A stretch of DNA of 64,000 nt from Pseudomonadota bacterium (GCA_018241685.1 JAFEDJ010000021.1:124001-188000); one strand, 5' to 3'. Numbered from the stretch's first letter, positions 29,505 to 41,049 are shown. Numbers and translations: made by a program. Notes: generated by a model from the sequence alone, not told the origin.

Positions 29505-30767
29505 TCACGTCACCAGGATCGCCCGGAAGTCGTTCACGTTGGTGAGGGTCGGTCCGGTGATCAGCGAATCGCCGAGGGCCTCGAAGAAGCCGTGGCCGTC
29601 GTTGTTGTCGAGGCTGTCGCGGGGGCGGATGCCCTTCGCCCAGGCCCGCTCCAGCGTGTCGGGGAAGGCCAGCGCGCCGGCGATCTCCTCCAGCCCATCC
29701 ACCCCATCCGTGTCGCCAGCCACCGCGTGGATACCGGACGCCCCGTCAAGGGCCACCGCCAGGGACAGCAGGAACTCCACGTTGCGCCCGCCGCGCCCGT
29801 TGCCGCGCACGGTGACGGTGGTCTCGCCGCCGGACAGCAGCACGCAGGGCGCCGCGATGGGCTGGCCGTGGCGCTTCACCTGCAGCGCGATGGCGGCCAT
29901 CACCTTGCCCACGTCGCGGGCCTCGCCCTCGATGCTGTCGCCGAGCAGCAGCGGCGTCACACCGGCGGCGCGGGCCACGTCGGCGGCGGCCTCCAGGGCC
30001 ATCTGCGGGGTGGCGATGAGGTGCGTGCTCACGCCCGCCAGGCGCGGATCGCCCGGCTTCACGGTCTCGCCGGCACCGCTCTCGAGCAGCGCGCGGGCGC
30101 CGGCCGGCAGCTCGATGCCGTAGCGGCGGACGATCTCCAGCGCGCCGGCGCAACTCGTCGGGTCGGCCACCGTGGGCCCGGAGGCGATGTCCATCGGGTT
30201 GTCGCCGGGCACGTCGGAGATCAGCAGGTTCACCACCCGCGCCGGGTGGCAGGCCGCCGCCAGCCGGCCGCCCTTGATCGCCGAGAGATGGCGGCGCACG
30301 CAGTTCATCTCGGAGATGGTGGCGCCGGACTTGAGCAGCGCCCGGTTGATGGCCTGCTTGTCCTCCAGCGTGACGCCATCGCCGGGCAGCGGCAGCAGCG
30401 CCGAACCGCCGCCCGAGATCAGGCAGATCACCAGGTCGTCGGCGCTCAGGCCGCTCACCAGTTCGAGCATCCGCGCGGCCGCCTCGCGCCCCGCCGCGTC
30501 GGGCACCGGGTGGGCCGCCTCGACGATCTCGATGCGCTCGCAGGGCACCGCGTAGCCGTAGCGGGTGACCACCAGGCCGGACAGCGGGCCCGGCCAGTGG
30601 CGTTCCAGCGCCTGGGCCATCGCCGCCGACGCCTTGCCGGCGCCGATGACGAGGGTCCGCCCCTTGGGCGGCTCGGGCAGGAAGCGGGGAATGCAGTGCT
30701 CGGGCTGGGCGGCGTTGACCGCAGCGGTGAACATTGCGGTGAGGAGATCGCGGGGGGCGCTGTGCAT
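29505..30767 (-). CDS. ttuD: Glycerate 2-kinase (TtuD/GckA type)
   Basis: The 420-aa enzyme belongs to the DUF4147 plus MOFRL family of glycerate 2-kinases. Visible are VIGAGKASAAMAQALE, the ISGGGSALLPLP phosphate-binding-like loop, and the C-terminal GRGGRNVEFLLSLA and AVAGDTDGVDG motifs. It makes 2-phosphoglycerate, which explains the enolase and pyruvate kinase in the same region. AAGGA precedes the start at 30767. Confidence 0.93.
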   Translation of the reverse strand: MHSAPRDLLTAMFTAAVNAAQPEHCIPRFLPEPPKGRTLVIGAGKASAAMAQALERHWPGPLSGLVVTRYGYAVPCERIEIVEAAHPVPDAAGREAAARMLELVSGLSADDLVICLISGGGSALLPLPGDGVTLEDKQAINRALLKSGATISEMNCVRRHLSAIKGGRLAAACHPARVVNLLISDVPGDNPMDIASGPTVADPTSCAGALEIVRRYGIELPAGARALLESGAGETVKPGDPRLAGVSTHLIATPQMALEAAADVARAAGVTPLLLGDSIEGEARDVGKVMAAIALQVKRHGQPIAAPCVLLSGGETTVTVRGNGRGGRNVEFLLSLAVALDGASGIHAVAGDTDGVDGLEEIAGALAFPDTLERAWAKGIRPRDSLDNNDGHGFFEALGDSLITGPTLTNVNDFRAILVT

Positions 30768-30785
30768 GTGGGTTGTCCTTGTCGT

Positions 30786-31208
30786 TCAGCGGCTGCCCAG
30801 GTCGAGGAAGCGCACCCACTGGGAGCCCTTCCACAACACCGTGCGGCCCATGTCCATCAACTGCTCGGCGCCTTCCACGACGGTCAGGAAGTGGTTGCCG
30901 GCGAGCTGCCCCATTTTGCTGCCAAAGCGGCAGCTGCCATAGGCAAACAGGATCTCGGTCTCCGAGAAGCCGCCCGGGTAGAGCAGCACGTCGCCGCGCG
31001 ACGGGTGGCTGGTGTGGTTCTCGAAGTCCAGGCCGGTGTCGAAGTCGGCCAGCGGCACCCACACCGCCTCGCCGCTCCAGCGGGAATGGATGACCTGGTT
31101 GGAGAAGGGCAGCATCTTCAGGAAGGCCGCGCAGGTCTTCGGCGCGGCCTCCTCTTCGAGCCGGGCGACAAAGCGGTAGGAACCGACTTCGATGGCGAGA
31201 TGGCGCAC
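30786..31208 (-). CDS. DUF3830 family cyclophilin-like protein
   Basis: The 140-aa protein is of the DUF3830 cyclophilin-like fold, with GEAVWVPLADFD, NHTSHPSRGDVLLYPGGFSETEILFAYG and a terminal WKGSQWVRFLDLG. Its start is GTG at 31208, with AAGGAG just upstream, and it lies 11 bp after glxR and 18 bp before ttuD. The biochemical role is not known. A second cyclophilin-like protein is encoded at 24515. Confidence 0.78.
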   Translation of the reverse strand: MRHLAIEVGSYRFVARLEEEAAPKTCAAFLKMLPFSNQVIHSRWSGEAVWVPLADFDTGLDFENHTSHPSRGDVLLYPGGFSETEILFAYGSCRFGSKMGQLAGNHFLTVVEGAEQLMDMGRTVLWKGSQWVRFLDLGSR

Positions 31209-31219
31209 CGGCTCGCTCC

Positions 31220-32116
31220 TTAGTCGGCGGCCTGCTGGCCGATCTCGAAATTGGCCATCTTCTCGAGGGCACGCACCAGGGCCGAGTGGTCCCAGCCGGC
31301 GCCGCCGTGGGCCGCACAGGTGTTGAACAGCTCCTGGGCGATGGCGGTGCTGGGCAGCGCGACGCCGAGCTGGCGGCCGGTGGTGAGGGCCAGGTTGAGG
31401 TCCTTCTGGTGCAGCGCGATGCGGAAGCCCGGCTCGAAGGTACGCTTGACCATGCGCTCGCCGTGCACTTCCAGGATGCGCGAGTTGGCGAAGCCGCCCA
31501 TCAGCGCCTGGCGCACCTTGGCGGGGTCGGCGCCGGCCTTGGCGGCCAGCAGCAGGGCCTCGCCCACCGCCTCGATGGTCAGCGCGACGATGATCTGGTT
31601 AGCGACCTTGGTGATCTGGCCGTCGCCGTTGCCGCCGACCAGGGTGATGTTCTTGCCCATCAGCTCGAACAGCGGCTTGACCTTGTCGAAGGCCGCCTCG
31701 CTACCACCGACCATGATGGTCAGGCTGGCCGCCTTGGCGCCCACTTCGCCACCGGACACCGGCGCGTCCAGGTATTCGCAACCCAGCGCATTGATGCGCT
31801 TGGCGAAGTCCTTGGTGGCCACCGGGGAGATGGAGCTCATGTCCACCACCGTCTTGCCGGCGGACAGGCCCGCGGCGACGCCCTCGGGGTTGAACAGCGC
31901 GTCCTCCACGTGGGGCGTGTCGGGCACCATGGTGATGACGATGTCGGCGTTGCGGGCGACTTCGGCGCCGCTGGCGCAGGTCCGTGCACCGGCCTCGACG
32001 AGTTCCGCCGGCGTGGCGCCGTGGGTGAAGGTGAAGACGGTGTGACCGCCCTTGATGAGGTGGCCGGCCATGGGGGCGCCCATGATGCCGAGACCGATGA
32101 AGCCGATGTTTGCCAT
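31220..32116 (-). CDS. glxR: 2-hydroxy-3-oxopropionate (tartronate semialdehyde) reductase
   Basis: The 298-aa enzyme begins IGFIGLGIMGAPMAGHL, an NAD(P)-binding Rossmann motif, and has VSGGEVGAKAASLTIMVGG and the catalytic-Lys GDGQITKVANQIIVA motif of beta-hydroxyacid dehydrogenases. GlxR reduces tartronate semialdehyde to glycerate. It sits between hyi and the DUF3830 gene in the gcl operon. The start at ATG 32116 is the family start. Confidence 0.95.
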   Translation of the reverse strand: MANIGFIGLGIMGAPMAGHLIKGGHTVFTFTHGATPAELVEAGARTCASGAEVARNADIVITMVPDTPHVEDALFNPEGVAAGLSAGKTVVDMSSISPVATKDFAKRINALGCEYLDAPVSGGEVGAKAASLTIMVGGSEAAFDKVKPLFELMGKNITLVGGNGDGQITKVANQIIVALTIEAVGEALLLAAKAGADPAKVRQALMGGFANSRILEVHGERMVKRTFEPGFRIALHQKDLNLALTTGRQLGVALPSTAIAQELFNTCAAHGGAGWDHSALVRALEKMANFEIGQQAAD

Positions 32117-32154
32117 GATGTCTTGTCTCCTGGTGGTCGTCGTGGGGCCGGCGC

Positions 32155-32928
32155 TCAAGCGTTCTTCAGCCAGCCGAGGCCTTCCGTGGTGGTGGTGGCG
32201 GGCTTGTATTCGCAGCCGATCCAGCCGGCGTAGCCGAGCCCATCGATGTGGCGCAGCAGCCACGGGTAGTTGATCTCGCCGCTGCCCGGCTCGTGGCGGC
32301 CGGGGTTGTCGGCCAGCTGGATGTGGGCGATGCGCGGCAGGTTTTTGGCGATGGTCGCCGCCAGTTCGCCTTCCATGCGCTGGGCGTGGTAGATGTCGTA
32401 CTGCACGAACAGGTTGTCGGAGCCGACCTCGTCGAGGATCTCCAGCGCCTGCGCCGTGCGGTTCAGGTAGAAGCTGGGGATGTCGTAGGTGTTGATCGGC
32501 TCGACCAGCAGGCGGATGCCGGCTTCCTTCAGCTGCGCCGCGGCAAAGCGCAGGTTGGCGACGAAGGTTTCGCGCAGCACGGCCTCCGGCACACCGGCCG
32601 GGGCGATGCCGGCCAGGCAGTTGATCTGCGTGCAGCCGAGGGCGCGGGCGTAGTCGATGGCGGTGGCGACGCCGTCACGGAACTCGGCGACCCGCTCCGG
32701 GTGGCAGGCGATGCCGCGCTCGCCGGCTTCCCAGTTGCCGGCCGGCAGGTTGTGCAGCACCTGAACGAGGCCGTGGCGGGCCAGCTCGGCGGCCAGGTCT
32801 TCCTTGGCGAAGGCATAGGGGAAGAGGTACTCGACCCCCTTGAAGCCGGCTGCCGCGGCGGCGCCGAAGCGCTCCAGGAAAGGCAGCTCGGTGAACAGCA
32901 TGGAAAGGTTGGCGGCGAAACGCGGCAT
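32155..32928 (-). CDS. hyi: Hydroxypyruvate isomerase
   Basis: The 257-aa TIM-barrel protein is a hydroxypyruvate isomerase: MPRFAANLSMLFTELPFLERF, FKGVEYLFPY, NCLAGIAPAGV, LLVEPINTYDIPSFYLN, VQYDIYHAQRMEGELA and GWIGCEYKPA match Hyi. It interconverts tartronate semialdehyde and hydroxypyruvate. It is downstream of gcl with an 80-bp gap and 38 bp before glxR, in the usual gcl-hyi-glxR order. Confidence 0.95.
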   Translation of the reverse strand: MPRFAANLSMLFTELPFLERFGAAAAAGFKGVEYLFPYAFAKEDLAAELARHGLVQVLHNLPAGNWEAGERGIACHPERVAEFRDGVATAIDYARALGCTQINCLAGIAPAGVPEAVLRETFVANLRFAAAQLKEAGIRLLVEPINTYDIPSFYLNRTAQALEILDEVGSDNLFVQYDIYHAQRMEGELAATIAKNLPRIAHIQLADNPGRHEPGSGEINYPWLLRHIDGLGYAGWIGCEYKPATTTTEGLGWLKNA

Positions 32929-33007
32929 GGTGATGTCCTTTCTGTGGCCCCGGAGGGCGTGAAGCCGTGCGGCGCGTGGCGTCGCCCGCACGGAGTCAGT
33001 GTTGCGG

Positions 33008-34783
<1,776 letters not shown>

Positions 34784-34874
34784 TTTTTCCTCCTTTGGGG
34801 TCTGTCCGATGAATCGATGGGGACAGCTTAGGGATAAAGGCACGCGGCTTGAATTGCCGCCGGGATCGGTTCTT

Positions 34875-34893
34875 TCGATACTTTTAATATCGA
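34875..34893. promoter_or_regulatory. Candidate operator upstream of gcl
   Basis: TCGATA-CTTTTAA-TATCGA is a perfect 6-bp inverted pair in the 182-bp gap between the AmiS gene and gcl. Its core ATACTTTTAATATC is almost the same as ATACTTTTCAATATC in the uraH/lysR spacer (50593-50607). Confidence 0.5.
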
Positions 34894-34965
34894 CTTATGG
34901 TGTGAAAGCGCCGCCCCCGATATGCGCCGCGCACTACCGCGACACCCCGGAGGCGGCCTCCACGA

Positions 34966-35481
34966 TCAGCTCAAATTGCCGTTCAGCAACAGATAGCCGG
35001 GCACCCAGCCGGTCAGCACGCCCTGGCCGATGGCCACGCAGGCGGTCAGCCGGGTCAGCGGCTTGTTGAGCGCGAGCAGCAGGAAGAACAACAGCCAGAG
35101 TATTGACCAGGCCACCCACGACAGCCCCAGCCACCACTCCCCCGGCGAGCTGGCCAGACGCAGGCAGTCCGCCGCCACCGGCACCGCGGTGAGGGCCACG
35201 AACAGACTGAACCAGCCCAGCCCGCGGCCATCGGCCCCGCTGTAGCGGTTGATCGCCACCCACAGGTAGGTGAAGGAGAACAGCAGCGACAGCGCTGCCG
35301 CCTTCACCGACGCCAGGTCGGCACCGTCGCCGAAGGCCAGCTTGAGGGCGACCAGCAGGGACAGCCCGCCGGCGAACAGGTTGATCACCGGGATCTCCCG
35401 GTCGCCGATGCGGCCGAGCATCCACAGGCCGTTGAGGATCAGCACGGCGCCCACGTAGAGCAGCGCCAGTCCGAGCAACAT
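34966..35481 (-). CDS. AmiS/UreI family urea/amide channel
   Basis: The 171-aa protein has about six TM helices: MLLGLALLYVGAVLILNG at the N-terminus, then VINLFAGGLSLLVALKLAF and SFTYLWVAINRYSGADGRGLGWFSLFVA, typical of AmiS/UreI channels for urea or short amides. Two steps of ureide breakdown in this island release urea, so urea movement is the likely role. It is the last gene of the NCS2-Tsx-eno-AmiS operon. Start at ATG 35481. Confidence 0.88.
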   Translation of the reverse strand: MLLGLALLYVGAVLILNGLWMLGRIGDREIPVINLFAGGLSLLVALKLAFGDGADLASVKAAALSLLFSFTYLWVAINRYSGADGRGLGWFSLFVALTAVPVAADCLRLASSPGEWWLGLSWVAWSILWLLFFLLLALNKPLTRLTACVAIGQGVLTGWVPGYLLLNGNLS

Positions 35482-35491
35482 GGCTGTGTCC

Positions 35492-36775
35492 TCAGCGCCG
35501 GGCCAACGCCGCGCTGCCGGCGAAGCAGGCCGCCGGGCCCAGCTCACGCTCGATGGCGAGCAGCCGGTTGTACTTCTCGACGCGATCCGAACGGCTCGCC
35601 GAGCCGGTCTTGATCTGCCCGCAAGCGGTACCCACCGCCAGGTCGGCGATGGTCGTGTCGCCGGTCTCGCCGGAGCGGTGGGAGACGATCGCCGCGTAGC
35701 CGTTGTGCCGCGCCAGCGCGATGGCGGCGAGGGTCTCGGTGAGGGTGCCGATCTGGTTGGGCTTGATCAGGATCGCGTTGGCGACGCCCTTGTTGATGCC
35801 GTCGGCCAGCAGGCGGGTATCCGTCACGAAGAGGTCGTCACCGACCAGCTGGGTGCGCCGGCCGAGACGGTCGGTGAGCTGGCCCCAGCCGGCCCAGTCG
35901 TCCTCGGCCATGCCGTCCTCGATGCTGACGATCGGGTAGTCGGCGACCAGCTTGGCCAGGTAATCGCAGAACTCGGCCCGCGACAGGTCGAGGGACTCCC
36001 CGGCCAGCACGTAGCGCTCGCCCTTGGCGAACTCCGACGACGCGCAGTCGAGGGCCAGCGCCACCTGGCTGCCCGACTCGTAGCCAGCCAGGCGGATCGC
36101 CTCGAGGATCAGGTCGAGGGCCTGGCGGGTCCCCTCCACGTTGGGCGCGAAGCCGCCCTCGTCGCCCACCGACGTCGGAAAACCGTAGCGGTCGAGCAGG
36201 CCGCGCAGCGCATGGAAGACGCCGACACCGGCACGCAGCGCGTCGCCGAAACGCTCGAAGCCATGGGGCACGATCATGCATTCCTGGATGTCGAGGCTGT
36301 TGTTGGCGTGGGCGCCGCCGTTGAGCACGTTCATCAACGGCACCGGCAGTACCGCCTCGCGTCCGTCCGACAGCTGGCGGTACAGCGGCTGGCCGGCCGC
36401 CTCCGCGGCGGCGCGGGCGCTGGCCAGCGACACGGCGAGGAGCGCATTGGCGCCGAGGCGGGACTTGTCGGCGGTGCCGTCCAGATCGCACAGGATGCCG
36501 TCGATATCCGCCTGGCGGGCCGCATCGTGGCCCCTCAGCGCGGTGGCGATGGGGCCTTCGACGTGGGCCAGGGCCTGCTGCACGCCCTTGCCGCCGAAGC
36601 GCGCCGGGTCGCCGTCGCGCAGTTCGAGGGCTTCGCGCTTGCCGGTGGATGCCCCGGAGGGCACCGCGGCCGTCCCGCGGTGGCCGGACTGCAGCGTGAC
36701 GGTGGCCTGCAGCGTCGGGTTGCCGCGGGAGTCGAGGATCTCGAGGCCGTCGATGTGGGTGATTGCGGTCTTCAT
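35492..36775 (-). CDS. eno: Enolase
   Basis: The 427-aa enzyme has the enolase signatures: [67 protein letters not shown] and [16 protein letters not shown]. It turns 2-phosphoglycerate into PEP. Its placement with nucleobase uptake and AmiS genes, and near ttuD and pyk, suggests a copy dedicated to purine carbon use. It starts at the TGATG overlap with the Tsx-like gene, so is coupled to it. Confidence 0.95.
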   Translation of the reverse strand: MKTAITHIDGLEILDSRGNPTLQATVTLQSGHRGTAAVPSGASTGKREALELRDGDPARFGGKGVQQALAHVEGPIATALRGHDAARQADIDGILCDLDGTADKSRLGANALLAVSLASARAAAEAAGQPLYRQLSDGREAVLPVPLMNVLNGGAHANNSLDIQECMIVPHGFERFGDALRAGVGVFHALRGLLDRYGFPTSVGDEGGFAPNVEGTRQALDLILEAIRLAGYESGSQVALALDCASSEFAKGERYVLAGESLDLSRAEFCDYLAKLVADYPIVSIEDGMAEDDWAGWGQLTDRLGRRTQLVGDDLFVTDTRLLADGINKGVANAILIKPNQIGTLTETLAAIALARHNGYAAIVSHRSGETGDTTIADLAVGTACGQIKTGSASRSDRVEKYNRLLAIERELGPAACFAGSAALARR

Positions 36776-37647
36776 CAGAAGTGCCATTCCAGTTGCAGCG
36801 TCGGGGCGCGGGTGTTGATGCCGGGCTTGGTGACGCCGGCGGCGGTGGCGTGGTTGCCGAACTTGTTGAGCCACAGCTCGTAGCCGACGCCGGCCCAGAC
36901 GGTGTTCTTGCGGCTGCCGGCGAGCTGGCCCAGGTCGGCCATCAGGGAGGTGCGCATCAGGGTCTCAGGCTCGGTCTTCACGCCGGCGTAGTCCTTGCCC
37001 TTGTCGCCGATGTAGTTGATGAAGCCCTGGAACTTGAGGGGCAGCGGACCGGCCTGGAACGGAATGCCCCACGCGGCGCTGAGCATCCACTGGGTATCGA
37101 AGGAGATCTCGGCCTGCGGACAGGCCGGCGCGCCGAGGCCGCAGTGGTTCCACTCGCGGGCGGCCAGCAGGCTCACGTCCAGGTAGCCGGGCACGTCGAA
37201 CTTGAGGGTCGGGCCGACCACCAGCAGGCGCTTGCGCGGTGCGAAGCGGGTGTCCTTGGTGTTGAGGTCGAAGCCGCCGGTCAGCGCCACCTCTTTCACC
37301 GGACCGAAGGACAGGTCCTTGTCGAGGGCCTTGCCCAGGTGCAGCTGGTGGCGGTAGGTCAGGTAGAACTCGGTGGCGCCGGAACCGCCGCCACTCAGCG
37401 GATCGTTCTTGTCGGACTGCAGCACGTCCAGGTTCAGGAAGTTCTGGCCGACCGAATAGCCGCTGCTGTGAGTGAATTGCAGCACGTTCTTGCGCACGTC
37501 CTGGGTGTTGTTCGGCTCACGGAACTGGGTGCCGTAGCGATAGCCGAGGAAAGTGTCGGACCAGGTGGCGGCGGAGGCGAGGGGCGCGGCAAGCGACAGG
37601 CAAAGGGAGGCCGCACCGGCCAGCGGCCGGCAAAAAATCTTCTTCAT
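36775..37647 (-). CDS. Tsx/OmpK-type nucleoside-specific outer-membrane channel
   Basis: The 290-aa protein has a signal peptide ([18 protein letters not shown]) and a Tsx-like barrel: [23 protein letters not shown] near the N-terminus, and a C-terminal LQLEWHF ending in Phe. It is a candidate outer-membrane pore for nucleosides, urate or other purines. It is between the NCS2 permease gene (35-bp gap) and eno (overlap). Confidence 0.85.
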   Translation of the reverse strand: MKKIFCRPLAGAASLCLSLAAPLASAATWSDTFLGYRYGTQFREPNNTQDVRKNVLQFTHSSGYSVGQNFLNLDVLQSDKNDPLSGGGSGATEFYLTYRHQLHLGKALDKDLSFGPVKEVALTGGFDLNTKDTRFAPRKRLLVVGPTLKFDVPGYLDVSLLAAREWNHCGLGAPACPQAEISFDTQWMLSAAWGIPFQAGPLPLKFQGFINYIGDKGKDYAGVKTEPETLMRTSLMADLGQLAGSRKNTVWAGVGYELWLNKFGNHATAAGVTKPGINTRAPTLQLEWHF

Positions 37648-37682
37648 GTTGTGTCTTTCGGTGAGTGTGGTCCGGGCGCGGA

Positions 37683-39092
37683 TCAGTGGGCTTCGTGGGG
37701 GATGGCTTCGCAGGCTTCGCCGCTGGCGTTGCGGCGGCCGGTGCCGTTGAGGAACACGTTGAGCACCACTGCCGACAGGGCGGCGAGGAGGATGCCGCTG
37801 TGCAGCAGCGGGCCGAGGGCCTTCGGCATGCTGTGGAAGAAGGTCGGAGCGACCAGCGGGATCATGCCCAGGCCGACGCTGACCGCCACCACGTAGAGGT
37901 TGTTGCGGTTGCTGCGCAAGTCGGCCCCAACGAGGATCTTGATGCCCGTCGCGGCGACCATGCCGAACATCACGACGCCGGCGCCGCCGAGCACGAACTG
38001 GGGCACGGAGGCGATCACCACCGCCATCTTGGGGAACAGGCCGAAGGCCATCAGGATCACCCCGCCAACGATGCACACCCAGCGGCTCTTCACGCCGGTG
38101 ACGCCCACCAAGCCGACGTTCTGCGAGAAGGAGGTGTGCGGGAAGGTGTTCAGCAGACCGCCGATCAGCGTGCCGAGGCCGTCGGTGCGCAGGCCGCGGG
38201 TCAGGTCGTCACGGCTCAGGCGGCGCCCGGTGAGGTCGCCGAGGGCCAGGAACATGCCGAGGGATTCGACCATCACCACCACCATCACCAGGCACATGGT
38301 CGCCACCGACACCAGATCGAAGGTCGGCATGCCGAACTGCAGCGGGGTGACGAGGGCGATCACCGGCGCTTCGTCGATGCCGGCGAAGCTGACCTTGCCG
38401 AGGGCCATCGAGATCAGGAAGCCGACCACCATGCCCAGCAGCACCGACACGTTGGACAGGAAACCGCGGCCGTACTTGGTGATCAGCAGCACGGAGACCA
38501 GCACAATGGCAGCAATGGCGATGTGCTCCGGCGCGCCATAGGCCGGGTTGTCGATCATCTTGCCGGTCGCCGCGTCCTTGATCATGGGATTGCCGCCAGC
38601 CGCCCAGTTGACCGCCACGCGCATCAGCGAGATGCCGATCACCGAGATGATGGTGCCGGTGACGACAGGTGGAAACAGCGGCAAACAGCGGGATACCAAT
38701 GGCGCGAAGAAGATGCCGAAGATACCCGCCGCGATGCCGGCACCGAGGATGGCGTTGATGCCCAGCTCGGGGTTGCCGGCCATCGCCACCATCGGGCCGA
38801 CGGCGGCGAAGGTGACGCCCATCATCACCGGCAGGCGGATGCCGAACTTGCCGAAGCCGAAGGCCTGGATGATGGTGACGAGGCCACAGCACAGCAGATC
38901 GGAATTGATCAGCAGCGCAATCTGGTCCTTCGGAAAACGGAGAGCGCCGCCGACGATCAGCGGCACCGCGATGGCGCCGGCGTACATCACCAGCACGTGC
39001 TGCAAGCCCAGGGCCAGGAGGCGGGCGGCGGGCAGGCGCTCGTCGACCGCATCGACCGGTTGGGCACTTCTTTCCTGCGAATACTCCGACAT
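37683..39092 (-). CDS. NCS2 family nucleobase:cation symporter (urate/xanthine-type permease)
   Basis: The 469-aa transporter has NCS2 signatures: QHVLVMYAGAIAVPLIVG, VVMVESLGMFLALGDLTGR (the family Glu and Asp region) and NTFPHTSFSQNVGLVGVTGVKSRWV. The motif set and the setting with PuuD, UraH and UraD suggest urate or xanthine uptake (UacT/PucJK-like); exact specificity cannot be read. The ATG at 39092 has AAGGAG upstream. First gene of its operon. Confidence 0.93.
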   Translation of the reverse strand: MSEYSQERSAQPVDAVDERLPAARLLALGLQHVLVMYAGAIAVPLIVGGALRFPKDQIALLINSDLLCCGLVTIIQAFGFGKFGIRLPVMMGVTFAAVGPMVAMAGNPELGINAILGAGIAAGIFGIFFAPLVSRCLPLFPPVVTGTIISVIGISLMRVAVNWAAGGNPMIKDAATGKMIDNPAYGAPEHIAIAAIVLVSVLLITKYGRGFLSNVSVLLGMVVGFLISMALGKVSFAGIDEAPVIALVTPLQFGMPTFDLVSVATMCLVMVVVMVESLGMFLALGDLTGRRLSRDDLTRGLRTDGLGTLIGGLLNTFPHTSFSQNVGLVGVTGVKSRWVCIVGGVILMAFGLFPKMAVVIASVPQFVLGGAGVVMFGMVAATGIKILVGADLRSNRNNLYVVAVSVGLGMIPLVAPTFFHSMPKALGPLLHSGILLAALSAVVLNVFLNGTGRRNASGEACEAIPHEAH

Positions 39093-39419
39093 GGAGGTCT
39101 CCTTCGTTATCAGCATGAGCGCCTCTGCGGGCGCTGGTGGCGAATGCGCCGGACGAGGAATCGACCGGACTCAGGCCCAGTTTAGGCGGCAGCCCGTAGC
39201 GCGGCAGAGCCCAGTCTTGATAAGCGGAATAAGCACTTCGATATTGTCGCAGCGCAGCATCTGCCACTCCCTTCAAATACGGGGCAACCCACCCCTCCAT
39301 CCTGCGGTGCAGCACGGCCTGACGGGCCGCAAGGCATGGCCGGCAACGTCGGCAGCGGCACCTTGTGGGTATTCTGCGGACCAAGCGATACCCACCTCTA
39401 TTCGAAATCCGATAAGCCG
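39093..39419. other. Divergent intergenic region with promoter elements for the NCS2 and DMT genes
   Basis: No credible gene lies in these 327 bases. It has an inverted repeat GTGGGTAT / ATACCCAC (39365-39372 and 39388-39395) just before the DMT start. On the minus strand ATATCGAAGTGCTTATTC (about 39246-39226) resembles the motif in front of gcl and uraH. Confidence 0.55.
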
Positions 39420-40322
39420 ATGAAGCCGTCCCCTTCCTTCCCCCGCCCCGCTGCAGCCGCGCTGCTGCTGATGTCGCTGATCTGGGGCTACAACTGGGTG
39501 GTGATGAAGCAGGTGATCCGCTACGCCGATCCCTTCGACTTCTCGGCGATCCGCACCCTGCTCGGCGCCCTGTCCCTGTTTGCGCTGCTGCTCCTGCGCC
39601 GCCGCCCGCTGAAACTGATCGCCGCCCGCCAGACCATCCTGCTCGGCCTCTTGCAGACCGCCGCCTTCACGGCGCTGATCCAGTGGGCGCTGGTGGCCGG
39701 CGGCGCCGGCAAGACCGCGGTGCTGGTCTACACCATGCCCTTCTGGCTGGTGCCGCTGGCGGCCTGGCGCCTCGGCGAGCACATCAGCCCGCTGCAGCAG
39801 GCCGGCACCGCAGTGGCCGCCGGCGGCCTGCTGCTGATCCTCGAGCCCTGGGCCGGCCACGGCAGCCTGGCCAGCAACCTGCTGGCGCTGGCCGGCAGCC
39901 TTGCCTGGGCGCTGGCCACCATCGTCGCCAAGCGCCTGCGCCAGCAGCACGCAGTGGACGTACTGACGCTGACCGCCTGGCAAATGCTGTTCGGCGCGCT
40001 GGCCCTGTGCGTCGTCGCCGCGCTGCATCCGTCGCGCCCCATCGAGCCGACGCCCTACTTCTTCGGCGCCCTCGCCTTCAACGCGCTGCTCGCCACCGGC
40101 CTCGCCTGGCTGCTGTGGCTCTACGTGCTGGAGCACCTGCCGGCCGCCATCGCCGGCCTGTCGGCCCTCGGCATCCCGGCCATCGGCGTGCTCGCCGGCT
40201 GGCTGGAGCTGGGCGAACGCCCCAGCAACGCCGAGCTCGGCGGCATGCTGCTGATCGGCGCCGCGCTGCTGCTCGTCAATCTCGTCCCGGTCCTCCGCCG
40301 CACCGGCCCACCCCGCTCCTGA
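39420..40322 (+). CDS. EamA/DMT superfamily transporter
   Basis: The 300-aa protein has ten TM helices in two EamA repeats: LLLMSLIWGYNWVVMKQ in the first and LAGSLAWALATIVAKRLRQQ starting the second. RhaT/YdcZ/PecM-like metabolite or drug exporters share this pattern. The ATG at 39420 is used. It is divergent from the NCS2 operon and is followed 12 bp later by the FixJ-like regulator gene, probably in the same transcript. Confidence 0.87.
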   Translation: MKPSPSFPRPAAAALLLMSLIWGYNWVVMKQVIRYADPFDFSAIRTLLGALSLFALLLLRRRPLKLIAARQTILLGLLQTAAFTALIQWALVAGGAGKTAVLVYTMPFWLVPLAAWRLGEHISPLQQAGTAVAAGGLLLILEPWAGHGSLASNLLALAGSLAWALATIVAKRLRQQHAVDVLTLTAWQMLFGALALCVVAALHPSRPIEPTPYFFGALAFNALLATGLAWLLWLYVLEHLPAAIAGLSALGIPAIGVLAGWLELGERPSNAELGGMLLIGAALLLVNLVPVLRRTGPPRS

Positions 40323-40333
40323 ACAGGTTTGCC

Positions 40334-41032
40334 ATGACCACGCCCCGCCCCGCCATCCACTGCATCGACGACACCCCGGCCACCCGCCGCGCCCTCGCCG
40401 CCTGCGCCCACAGTCTGAATCTTCCGCTGCACGTCTGGAACAGCCCCGACGAACTGCGCGCAGCCCTCGACGGCGAGGCCTGCGGCGTGATCCTGGTGGA
40501 TATCCGCCACACCGATGGCGACTGCGCCGACTTCATCGCCGGCCTGGCCGCCGATGGCATCGACCTGCCGGTAATCGTGCTGGCCGCCGATGCGGACACC
40601 GCCCAATGCCGGCAGGCCTTCCGCGCTGGCGCCGCCGACTTCCTGGAAAAGCCCCTGCAGCGCGCCGAGCTGCGCCAGGCCCTGCGCCACAGCATCGGCC
40701 ATCACGTGCTGCAGCACGCCCGCCTCGACGCAGAACGCCAGGCCCGCCGGCGCTACGCGCAGCTGTCGGAACGGGAGCGGGAAGTCCTGGCGATGATCGT
40801 CGCCGGCCTCACCAACAAGGAAGTCGCCCGTGCGCTGGAAGTGTCGCCCCGCACCGTCGAAGTCCACCGTTCGCGCCTGGGGCGCAAGCTCGGGACGGAT
40901 TCGTTTGCGCAGATGGTGAGGTGTTATGCGGGGTTGGTGGAGGGGGATAGTGTGGCGGACACGGCCGGTGTCGCGCGGGCTAGCGGGCGCGTGCCCATCC
41001 CTGGTGCGAGTTCACTGGACTTGCGGATGTAA
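40334..41032 (+). CDS. FixJ-type response regulator (REC + LuxR HTH)
   Basis: The 232-aa protein has a receiver domain (IHCIDDTPATRR start, phospho-acceptor Asp in GVILVDIRHTDGD, Lys in ADFLEKPLQ) and a LuxR HTH (LSEREREVLAMIVAGLTNKEVARALEVSPRTVEVHRSRL). This is FixJ/TodT/StyR-like; no partner kinase lies near. The last 27 residues, after CYAGLVE, are not FixJ-like and have other base composition, so the original stop may have been lost when the adjacent repeat element arrived. Confidence 0.88.
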   Translation: MTTPRPAIHCIDDTPATRRALAACAHSLNLPLHVWNSPDELRAALDGEACGVILVDIRHTDGDCADFIAGLAADGIDLPVIVLAADADTAQCRQAFRAGAADFLEKPLQRAELRQALRHSIGHHVLQHARLDAERQARRRYAQLSEREREVLAMIVAGLTNKEVARALEVSPRTVEVHRSRLGRKLGTDSFAQMVRCYAGLVEGDSVADTAGVARASGRVPIPGASSLDLRM

Positions 41033-41049
41033 TTGCTTGGTGGTCCTTA

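Noticed and set aside
25236..30123. Two long plus-strand frames (817 and 838 codons) over the MCP, pyk and ttuD region
   Set aside because: They are antisense shadows of genes with complete catalytic motifs.
34784..34965. Sigma54 promoter before gcl
   Set aside because: No GG-N10-GC pair with the usual neighbours was found in the spacer; the AT-rich dyad fits a LysR-type site better.
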